This document shows positions 46,077 to 56,500 of a stretch of DNA of 64,000 nucleotides, piece after piece; the stretch's first letter is position 1, and each line of letters starts with the position of its first letter. The translations under genes and the position numbers were made by a program. Below the pieces are notes generated by a model. That model saw nothing but the letters and a program-made list of their open reading frames with translations, ran no database searches and was not told where the DNA came from. Location: positions 682,001 through 746,000 of the forward strand of contig JAEHOE010000013.1 in NCBI GenBank assembly GCA_016858145.1, in the 5' to 3' direction. This DNA is from Edaphochlamys debaryana (Eukaryota; Chlorophyta; Chlorophyceae; Chlamydomonadales).

Positions 46077-46081
46077 TGTAA
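46077..46081 (+). terminator. Candidate poly(A) signal TGTAA
   Basis: TGTAA about 485 nt after the stop at 45593, in an AT-rich patch (cttatatatgtaagg). It fits the algal signal; a chance match is possible. Confidence 0.4.
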
Positions 46082-46175
46082 GGCGGGTTCTGGCACTTGG
46101 CGTCACACTCGGTCCTGTGCGGGGTTCTCCCTGCATGACCTCGCTGAGTTCATCGGCTTCTCGGCAGCCTTTTGA

Positions 46176-46432
46176 GCTGAGCCACCGCCGTCAGGCTCTG
46201 CGGGGGGTCGTCGGCGTGCCGCAGACGCCAGACTCTGTCACGGTACACTGGTGGGGGCATCTTTCGGTGACAATTGCTAGGTGGTTGATGACTTGCGGCC
46301 TTCTCGCTCAATCTAGAGGCCTACACCATGCCTGCATGCCGCTATGTCCTCCTCAAGAGGTTTGTGGCAGTGACAGTATCTCGGTGGTGTCGGTACCTGC
46401 TCTCTTTGGAGACTGAGCCCCCGCCGTCAGGC
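46176..46432. repeat. Dispersed CCGCCGTCAGG motif, copies 2 and 3
   Basis: gctgagccaccgccgtcagg at 46176 and actgagcccccgccgtcagg at 46412 match the phrase at 9771-9802. Copy 2 also shares the following ctct-cgggggg. The flanking sequence of the three copies is otherwise unrelated. Confidence 0.6.
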
Positions 46433-48289
46433 AAGGAGGCTAGTCGGCTCGGGGATCTGGAGCAACCGAGCCCACTCGCGGTCAGAAGGCTTTTGAACAG
46501 CCCCCCGCCCGGTTACGGCCAGGCAGGTCCCCAGCCCCGCACCGGCTACGGCCCGCTACAGCCGGCTATCGCCTCACTAGGTGAGTACGCTCACAGTGCC
46601 GCGCCGGCTCCGCTGGCAGCCAAGAGGGGCCCAGGTTTCACAGAGGGCTTGCGTATGGCAGCAAACAGCGTGCCACAGCTGCTTTGGGCCCAGACAGCGG
46701 GGGCGATTCCTAGAGCATGCGCAAAGTTCCAGGCGTCCGCGCCCTGGGGGCTTGCACAGGTGTATGTATAGTGTCGCGTAAGGGGAGGGACAGTGGTGGG
46801 AACGAAGTGAATGGCTCAAGCACTCGAGCGCCAGTAGACCCTGTTCGGCGCATGCAAAACATGAGCCGTACAACCCCTGACGCCGCGCTCCCCGCTTCCA
46901 AGGCACTGGTGCGTCGTGGCAACACCAAATGGACAAAATTGCGAAGTGGGGCCGCAAGGCGAGCTCGGCTTGGCAGGGCGAGTTGAGCACCTTCGAAAGC
47001 ATGCCTGGCCGGGACCCCGCAACGCCCCCCAGTTTTCACACCACGCAGTAGAGCTTCAAAAACTGCGTGCTCCAGGCGCAGCACAGGCGGCACCGGTCAC
47101 CGGCAGCCTGAGGCTGCGAGCAACCTGCATGTCGGGGCAATGCTCCCTCGCCACGGCACTGTGGCGCCGGGGGGCGGCGCGCTGTGAAGGGAATAATCGA
47201 ATTCAGGTCCCTGGGAGCTCGGGGGGCTTCTCCCCAATTAAAAAGCCTTTTGTCCCCTAGTGGCCGCGTGTTGTCCAGTCCCTCCCAGGCGACGCAGGGC
47301 AAAGCGGCTCGCGGGGTGTCATGGAGCTCCGCGCAAACTTGAGATTCACGCCCATCCCGCGATTCCATAAGCTATGGTATGCTTATCCGTACACTGTGTC
47401 GTTGGCAGCGGCGATACATATTGACCTGGCTCGCGCTCAACATGTTAGAAACGCACCACCTCGCACCCATAGCACAAAAAGCGACACATATATCCGTGAC
47501 AATTATAACAGCAAACAGTTAAGCTGAGAGCGAGGTAGTTCCGTGCAGTTAGCGCGCTGCTCGTGCGAGGATGCTGCGGTGCCTACTTGGGCCAAACCTC
47601 ACTTGCTTAGGCCCGGACCGAGTGTGTTGTTGCTTTCATACTTCATGGAACTCATACCCGTTACGGGGAACGTGGACGCAACACTTTGCTTGTCGCCGGT
47701 CTGCGTGTTAATGTTTGACGACCATCCTCGGCCCCCTGAACCCCCGAAGCTCCGCAGAAAGCTATGCAACGTGCCTGCGCGCATGTCTCGCTGCCCATCC
47801 ATTACGGGTCTCAGCCCATTTTGCAAATTCAAGGAAACTGAGACCCACCTGTCCCGCGCGCCCCAAGGTAGCGAAAGGCCTGCCTTTCGTTCTCAACATC
47901 TGCCATATATTCCCTAGGCGGCACGTGTGCGTGACATACTCCATATCACGGGATGCTGTCCTCTTTGCGGTGTCTACTTGCGGTAGCATTTTTGTAGCAA
48001 CCTCAGGGCAGCCAACGCCCCCCATGTGGCCATTCTCCATACGTGGGTAGAGCGTGGGCTGATAGGCGAAAGGCCCGCCGATACACACTTCAATGTTAAC
48101 TTCCCCCATGTTGTAGTGGTGCAGCTCTTGAAGGGACTGCCCGTCCCTTCAATCGCTAGGGGGGGCGGGGGCGGGGGGACCGTGGGGGACCGCGTAGGGA
48201 GTCTGGGGACACCGCGAGGGCTCGCGCTACGTGGCGAGTCGAGCCTCCCCAGGCGCACCCAGGCGCATAATGTGATTTGCAAGACAGGG

Positions 48290-49471
48290 TTACTGTTGCG
48301 ACCCACCCCTATCACCCAGGATCTGTCGTACTCGCCCTTTGGTTTCCTCCCACAGGCCCACGCGCACATCACCGCTGGACCTGCTGGGCACCAGATCTTT
48401 CAGTTTCAGGCATGGGCCGTCAATCAGGCTGATGCAGAGCTGTGAGCCGTTCGCAGAGGTCGGGTCGAGGCCCAGCTTGTCAATCATCTGCGGTTGGAGG
48501 GTGGCCGGGTTGAGGAGAGAGGACAATTGTTGGGCGGAGGGTTGAGCAGTGGCGGTAGCAGCATCCGGTCGATCGAGTGGCTTGGCTGGACAAGCGAGCG
48601 CATGCGCGCACTTACCAGGGCCGCTGGAGAGGTGGTGCTTGACTTGGAAGCTCGGTTTACGGTGATGCTGCTGAGGGGCTTGCCGTTGAGCGTTGCCGTG
48701 ACCGTCAGGCCCGCAACACACGACGGGCCTGAGCAGGGGGATGAAACGATGGGCCACGCACCGGCTGGTCAGCATTCAGCGCTGCGTACTTCATTGGTTC
48801 AGGGAGCATGTGCGAACGGAACTCCCAGCACTTCCAAGGTGGACGCAGAAACCCTTCCATCCCTTGACTGCCATTGCCTCCCGCCCAGCCCTGCTATGCA
48901 TTCAGCCGTATATGGCTACCCTGCACACCCTCAGGCAGGTAGAACGGGGCCCGCCCGATGCTCACTGATGTCTAGCGCAAAGCGCTGTAGGCCCTTGGAG
49001 CAACAGGTCTTAGTGCTGGTGGAGGGACAGGCTTGGGAGTCGTAGACGAGCGTCCAGCAGGCGGTCTGCACGTCCCACTCGGCATTGTCGGTAATGTTGT
49101 CTCCGGGAAGCACCAGATACGCGCCCGGGTACTGGCTAGGGTAGCACTTGGCGTAGGGGAAGTCTGCGGCGCGACTGCAGCAGGGGGACAGGGGAAAGCG
49201 GCTGTTGCAAGCAGGGGCCGGGGGACTGGGCGGGGCCCAGCGGGGCGGCGGCGGGGACTCGCGGGGAGAGCGCCATATGGCGCCGGGGGCCGCACGCGAT
49301 CGAGTGCCCGCCACTGCCACTGCCTGATCCTAGGCTATCACAAGTGCGCTGGCAGCAGAGCACCCGCGCAGCGCGACGGACGCGAAGCGTCCGACTCCGG
49401 TTCACTCACACACATGTGAACATGGACGCCACTGCAAGCAGCGCCAGGGATGTGCCAACAGCTGGCCGCAT
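48290..49471 (-). CDS. Pherophorin-like secreted cell-wall/extracellular-matrix protein
   Basis: Four exons join in phase: 49410-49471, 48966-49174, 48616-48728 and 48290-48487, 193 residues. The first 23 residues form a signal peptide (GTSLALLAVASMF, then TCVRA). The mature start ADFPYAKC followed by ACWTLVYDSQAC, KTCCSKGLQRFALDI and then PSC is the pherophorin pattern (FPY-x-C, C-[FW] segment, CC, F-x-[LV]-x-[IV], C), as is VTATLNGKPLS. Pherophorins are Hyp-rich glycoproteins of the volvocine cell wall and matrix. This one has a single globular domain and no Pro-rich rod. The expected C-terminal cysteines are missing: the last exon keeps LCISLIDGPCLKLKDL but then VGLWEETKGRVRQ, where relatives have Cys and CCP. 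The end at 48290 is the first in-frame stop; another 3' exon is possible. Confidence 0.8.
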
Positions 49472-50508
49472 ATTGTGGTGAGCCCTTCTGCGCTGTGCAG
49501 CTGAAGTTGCTAGGTACCTGCTCCACCGCGGGTGCGTCTCTTGATGCAATGTTCTAACTCAACACCTGCCGAGCGAGTGACGATGGGTTTGTCGTTGTGG
49601 TTTGTGAGTTTGAGAACTGAGCGCCTATGAGGTGCGCTTCTGCGAGCGGGCGGAATCGAAGAGCACGCCTGTGAGCGGGCGGGCGGGAGAAGTGTGCCCA
49701 ACCAGCGCGCGATGCCAGAAGGAAGGGTCCCGCTCATCGCTTGGGCAACTGCTCTAGTTAAGTGAAACGTTGAAGGTACCCCTTCGCGTCGTCCTCGACA
49801 CAAAAAAACCTCTGGGTGGGGCTTCAACCGCTGTCGAAGCGGGCGTACGTCGGAACAGGTCGGGACGGGCCAGAACGGGTGGAAGCGGCGCGGTGGAGAC
49901 CTGTTGACCGCCGCCCGACACAAGGCTTCCGCCCAGCACCTCCGTCAGCCCTTTGCTATGCCCACCCGATATTCCGCACACAGGAAGGCCACATGACCCA
50001 CTCCATACACCAGGTGGCAGGCCTGGAGGAAGGGCTCAGCTACTGTACGTGCAGAGGGTGAACCCAGCCGGCGTGCACCAAGACGACATAAGTACGGTGG
50101 CGCCACCTACCCCTGCCTGCCGCTCCCTACCTGCAGGGGGCAGCTGCCTTCATCCGCATCCTTTCACACGCACTCCCACGGTGGCGGCGTCACGCCTTGT
50201 CTCCAAGTAGCCAAGAGAAGTGGTGCCGCACGCACGGCACGCCACATTCAGGCGCTATCTAACTACCTACCGGACCTTGCATCCCTCTGCAACCACGCCC
50301 GCTTCGGTTCACGAGGTGCCAAGCTCACTGCCACGCACCCCTCGATCACACGGTACCGGTTCGCTTTCTCTCAGGAGGCCGCCCCCCTGATCGCCCCCGC
50401 CTCGCTCGCCTTGACTCGACTTCTCCAACGCGCTGCACTGCGCAAGACGGACATGTACGCCGGTACAAAGAAGGCCCCCTCATCACAATGAAAATACCGG
50501 TACCTCGC
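49472..50508. other. Promoter of the pherophorin-like gene and 3' flank of the RELCH-like gene
   Basis: The two flanking genes are both on the minus strand. The left part should hold the pherophorin-like promoter and the right part the RELCH-like 3' UTR. I see no coding sequence, no minus-strand TGTAA and no defined regulatory site. Confidence 0.4.
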
Positions 50509-53500
50509 TCACGCGTCTCCTTCATCATCACTGAAGAAACACTCCTTGGGCGCTATCGAGGCGAAAGCCGCCTGCCCCCCTCCCGCACCAAGACCGTGCG
50601 CTCCCCCTGCCCCTGCTGCCGCGAGCCCGCCCGGGCCTGGCTCGTCCTTCTTCTTCATCAGCCGCTGCTTGAAAGCGTCGAAGCGGCTCCGGAGCGCCCC
50701 CGGCGCCTCAGCGGGTGGCGGCGTGGCGGCTGCCGATCCCCCGTCATGCGCGAACCCCGCTCCAGCAGCCGTTCCGACTGGCGTGGAGGCTCCGCCAGCA
50801 CCCGCTCCGGTGGCAGAAGCGGCGTGGGGCCGGTTGGGCGTCGAGTTGGCCGCGCCTGAGGAAGCCGCGGGCGAGGCTGAGGGTGCTGCGGCGGGCGCGG
50901 CAGAGGCGGCGGGCGCGGAGGAGACGGAGGCGCCCGCGGCGGCGGCCTGGCCGGCGGCGGAGCGCTCCTTCTGCAGCGCTGCGAGGGCCGCCTGCTGCTG
51001 GGGGTCGGGCAGGAGCGCCTTGCAGCGGCCCAGGGAGTCGAGCGCGGCGCCCAGCGTGGCCTGAGGTGAAGGGGCGGGGGCGGGGTGGGGGCAGGGGCGG
51101 GGGCGGGGGCGGGGGCGGGGCAGGACGGGGCCGAGGGTTTATGCGCAGAAGGCAGGGGGTAGGGCAGGACGGGGCGGAGGTTCAACTGTCGGTGCGGGGC
51201 ACGAGGCGCGTGGCTGCACGGAAGCAACATTATTAGCAAAGAGTTGATGCAGGTGCCGAGCTGCCCCGATCACGAGGCGCATGCTCAAAGCCACGCCCAC
51301 CCCGCGCAAAGCAACCCGCGTCGCGCACCTGCAGCCGCGGCAGGCGCAGGTCGTGCGGCGCCACCGCCTTGAGCGCCGCCAGCAGCGCCGCCGCCAGCGC
51401 CCGCTGCTGCTCCGGCCCCAGCGCCGCCACGGAGGCGGCGGCGGCGGCGGCGCTGCCGCCAGCGCCGCCGGCGGCGGCAGCGCTGCTGCCCGGTGTCACC
51501 GTCAGGTTGCCTGACGCTGCGGCGGCGGCGTGCTGCAGGCGGAGTGCCACCACCTGTACCGCCATCAGCAGCCATTCCACCTGGGGCCGTCCGGTTTGGG
51601 GCGAACGAGGGTAGGGGCAGGCATGCGGACATAACAAGGGCATGTTTCTGTTCCTGTTGCTGCTGGCCCCATACCACTCCTGTGCCCTTGGATGCGCCCG
51701 GCCACTCCACGCCTCGCTCCCAGCCCAGGGGGGGCCCACCTGCGACGCCGCCGCGGCGGAGACCGCCGCCGACGGCGCTGCCGCCGCCGCCAGGGCCGTC
51801 CCGGCCGCCAGCACCTCCAGCTGCACGGCGTGGGAGCCCTGCTCCAGCAGAGAGTCGAACACCACCAACACCTGCGGGGCGGGGGCAGGCGGTGGGGTAG
51901 GCGGAGGCGGTGGGGGCGAAGAAGAGGCCCCGCAACAACGCGTAGTGCAGGCATGTTCAGTGTCCAGCGGTCGGAAGTCCGGGAAACACAAGGAAGCTGC
52001 CACGGCCGCCCTACTGAGACCCCGCCGAACTTCAACAGCTCTGTTCGCCCGCGCCGTAGCGCGCCGCCCCTGTCCACCCCCCCCCCTCCAACCGCGCATC
52101 CCCCCCGCACACCTGCTCAGAGACGCGCGGGCCCTCGTTCCTGAAGCGAAGGCCCAGTTCCGCCAAAACGCCGACGCAAGCCCGCTGCGGGGGTGGGAGA
52201 GGGGTTGTGTTCTCTAGGCAAGAGCCGCAGCACCCAAGCGCGGATGGAAGTCAGCGCAGAGGCTCGGAGGACAGGCAAGATCAGCGGAGACCAACCGTCG
52301 GGATGACTCACCTGCAGCTCTGGGTCACCGTACGACAGGAGCGCCATGATGGCGGGCAGTAACCGCCGTGACGCCAGCTCTAACGAACTAAGAGGGACGA
52401 GCGATCGGGCCACCGCCACGCAGCACAGGCCCGCGGCGGTGCTTGCCGGCCCCGCGCTGCCGCCCCCGCCGGAACTAGCGCCAGAGCCGTCAGCGTCGGC
52501 CGCCGAGTCACCGCGCTGCTGCGCTGGCGAGCCGCTCGTCCCGTGTGACGGTTGGCCGGTTGGCGGTTGGTCGGTGGCGGCCGTTGGCGGTTGGTGCTTG
52601 CCGGACAGGAGGTCCTCTAGCAGCAGCAGCAGGTCGGGTATGAGGTCGGGGCGGAGGGTGGCGGCGGTTGTGAGCGCGGCCGTGTACTCCTGCGATGCGG
52701 GGGCCAAGGAGGAGTCAGGTCTGGGGCGACGAAGCTCTAGACGCCTCGCGAGGTTGGGGCCTAGTGGGTTCCAAGACGCCTCTAGAGGTTGGGTCCTAGA
52801 GGGTCAACATCCCGCCCTCGGGCCGGAACCCACGGCCCGGGCCGTTGGGCCCCCTCCCCGCCCCGCCCCCAACGCCTAGCCCCGCACCGGCAGTGCCTCC
52901 AGCAGCCAGCGGTGCCGCATCTCGTGCGCTGTGCCCATGAGGCCCCCCAGGTACGGCCGCAGCATGCGCGCCGTGGGCAGCACGGAGCCCAGGAGCACGG
53001 GCAGCACGGCCAGCCTGAGGGGGTGGGGGAGGGATGGGGGGAAGAAGAGGACGTGGACACGGTTTTAAGGTGGGGAAACGAATGGTGGTCTTCGACGGTA
53101 AACGTTTGAGCGGGAGGTAGCAGGGCTTAAACCCCGAGCAGGTACCAATGGGCTGGCAACAGGCAGGGTCGCGGGAAGGGGAAGTGCACCCAGCCGAGGC
53201 AAGCGCGAGCCATCCGCAGGCGCTGAGGTTTGCCGGCGTGGACGTGTGGCCGCAACCCGCAGCAGTGCAAACAGCCTCACCTCGCCAGCCGGAGCGCCTC
53301 AGCGGTGCGCGGCTGCGCCCCTGCCACTGCGTCCACCAGCGCGGGAGGCAGCGGCGCACTGCCCCGGTCCGAGAACGACACAACCACCGACCCAGCAGCA
53401 GCGCCCGCCGGCCCGGCGCCGCCTCCAGAGCTCCCGGCCGCCCCCGCGGGCCCCGCGGACGATGAGGGCACGAGCGAGGCTCCGCAGCCCCCGGCGGCCG

Positions 53501-56500
53501 CGAAGATGGGGAGCAGGGCGGTGCGCGTGAAGCTGGGGCCTGGGGGAGGGGCGGCGGACGAGGACAGTGCACGGCACTTGAGGGGAGGCGCAGGCCTGGA
53601 GGTAGAGTCACGCGTGTAATCCATGTGGGGGCAGGGTGGCCAGTACGAGTGTGGGTGGGAGTTACCCATCTTCAAGGGAAGCACAACGTGACTTGGTGGG
53701 TCAACCGGAAGGGAAGGCGCTAAGGGAAGGTAACCATAGCTTCTAAGCCATGCGTGAGGCGTGGCAGCGGGGCCAGGAGGCAAGGGTCCAGGGGGCTGCC
53801 TCTTCCAGCTGGGTTTGTGGGTCGGCGAAAGGACGGCGCCCGTCAAGGCGAGGTACCCGCGAACCGAAAGCTCTTGGTGCGTGAACTAGGCACTGAAGCG
53901 CAAGTGCAACTAGGCCGCTGCCGTTACCGGCCCTCCCCGCTCACCCAGGGCCGTGCAGGTCGCGCCCACGGCCGCCGCCGCCTGCCGCCGCAGCTCCGCC
54001 GCCTCGTGCCCCGCGGCCCCCAGCGCCAGCACCAGGCGGAGCAGCTCCGGCACCACCAGCTGTGGAGCGGCGGTACGGCATGGTGCGGCATGGGTACGGC
54101 ATGAGTACGGCAGGACAACGGTGTAGAGGAAGGGAACCGGTCGGGGGTTGCATTGCGAGGGCTGCAAGTCACGCCCAACCAAGAACGGCCCTGACTCCCT
54201 CTGCGGCCGTGACTCCTTGAAGGCACTAGAAGGAGAGGTTACTCAAACATGCTCTCTGGTTGGTCGCCTCCACCCCACCCTGGGCCCTGCTCACCTGCAC
54301 CACCCACTCCAGCGTCTTCCACGCAGAGTGTGCCGCGCTGCCCGCCCACAGCCCCATCGAGGCGTCGTCCGCATCGACCTCCCCCTCCCGCCCCTCCTCG
54401 CCCGCCTGCCCCTGCCCCTGCGCCTGTGCCTGAGGCTGAGGCGACCCCCCGGTAGGTGATTCGAGGGCTCCGGCCGTAGCCACCCCAGCAGCAGCAGCGG
54501 CAGCGGCCGCGGCTGCCGCACCGACGATGGTGCTGGCGCCGTGCCGGTGGCTGGGGTGGCTGGCGCCAGGAGCCCCGGCACTGCCGGCGCCCCCGGCGTG
54601 GGGTAGCGGGTGGGAGGCGGTCCGCCGGTGCCCCGGGGACAGAGTGCCGGAGCCTGTGCGTGTGGCGTGGGGCACGGCGGCGCCGCCGGCCGTGGTGGCG
54701 GCGGCGGCGGGGGCGGGGGTGGAGGGGGTGGCGGCGCCGGTTTCGGAGCCGAGCGCTGCCCCGGTGCTTCCGGTGCGGTGGTGGCGGGAGGCGGAGGCGG
54801 ATGAGCGGTGGGAGGCGGAGGCGGGCGCGGAGCCAGGCGGGGCGGCCCAGGCGGGGCGGGAGCGGACCTGGAAGGGGCAGGGCAGCGGCGTGGCGACCAA
54901 GGGCGTGAAAGGTGGTCAGATGGGGGCTGGCGGAAGCGTGCGCAGCAGGAGCCATCGTCAGCTGACGGTTTGCTGACGGACCTGCCGGGTCGCAAGCTGC
55001 CTCTGACCTACCCCAGCTGCACGCTCCTAGCATGTGATTTCAACGTCGCATGCTTTCGCCTCATGCGTACAAAGCTACTACGACTACGAGAACGGCAATC
55101 CGAAGGCCTTACTAACTCACCGCGGCCTGCCGTAGCGCTGGCGCCAGGGCGCAGTACAGCCCCAGCAGCTGGTAAGCAGCCAAGTGGGCCGCGGAGGGGA
55201 AGGCGCGGCGGCCGAACAGCACCGCCACACCGCCGCCGCCGCCGTCCCCGGCGCCGCCAGAGTAGCTGACGCCTCGGGGCGCAACCGTCAGGTCTGTCGT
55301 CGAGCCGCCGCCGCCGACCCCGGCGCTGCCGGCGCTGTTGGTGGTGGCGAGCGGGCTGGTCCCGGAAATCGATGTCGAGGTGTGGCCGTAGCGGAGGACG
55401 CTGCCGGCAAAGCCGGTGCCGCCATGAGCGGCGCTGGCGGCGGCTGCGCTGGCGGCGGCGGCCGTCGCGGCGGCGGAGCCGCTGGCGGTGTCGGTTGCCG
55501 CCGCGGCCGCGGCGGCTGCCGCGGCGGCCTGCTTGTACTGCGCGTGTCCTGCAATCGATGTCACGTGCTGCGACAGGTCGGACAGGACTCTGGACAGACA
55601 GGACGAGACCAGGACGGTATCGGCGTCCTGCGAGAGGGCGGGGACACATGGGGGCAGAGGTGGTGACTACAAGGCCCGGCGGCGCCCACTCAGTGCGAGA
55701 CTCTGAGCACCCGCGGGGCGCCTTAAGCTGAGTCAAGCAAACACAACGGCCTGTACATCTCAGGCGTTGCATCACCCTTGAGCCCGTCCGTCCTCTTCGC
55801 TCCCCGTGCGGCCGTACGGTACCTGCGGCTGCCACGTCAGCAGCGCTGGGACGAGGTACGACAAGGCGGCCGTGTGTACGGCCTCCGATGCGTCGGCCGC
55901 CAGGGCCATGAGCAGCGCCTCAAGCGGGGTGTAGTACGAACGGGAGTACGGCAGGCGCGGTACGAGCCGGGCCAGGCTGTGGCAGGCGGCCTCGCGGACC
56001 TGCACACGCACATGACATTGGAAGGCGGCAGCAAGAACGGTTGAGGGCTCATAACGCAAGGTGTCAAGTTGATCAGACTATCATCCCAGCGCTGCCAGGC
56101 CGTGTGGCCGCTTGTCAGCAGCGACGGGCTTCCCCCCTGCAGCCACCCAGGCCCACCCTTGAGTCTGATGCGCAGGGCCCAGCCCAGGCCCAGGCCCCAG
56201 CCCCACCGTCTCCATCCTGTCCCGGGCCAGCTGGCTGAGCTGAGTCAGCAGCACGTGGGCCTGTACGGCAGGAGGAAGATGGGGGCCATGTGCGAAGGCA
56301 GGGGGCGCATGTCTCGTCAATCTCGCCGATTCGGGTGGTGGCACAGGTTAGCACACATGCGCCGGCACTGAGCAGTGCGTGCTAACCCCACCACTCCCCC
56401 AGCTGGCTACAGGCCGCGGGGCGCACTGGGGTGCTCCCCACCTGCGTCCCCGGGTCCACGGTGCCAACGGCCGCGCCCAGGGCCTCCGCCACCAGCATCC

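Larger units (their letters stand above)
45594..48289. other. Spacer between convergent genes
   Basis: It lies between the FUSC-like stop (45593) and the pherophorin-like stop (48290), so it holds two 3' UTRs. TGTAA at 46077-46081 suits the FUSC-like gene. The two ccgccgtcagg motifs at 46176 and 46412 lie here. A 147-codon plus frame at 46328-46771 has no family motif or splice context and I do not call it a gene. Confidence 0.4.

Noticed and set aside
46328..46771. 147-codon plus-strand frame in the convergent spacer
   Set aside because: No family motif, no signal or membrane segment, and it overlaps the dispersed repeat motif.
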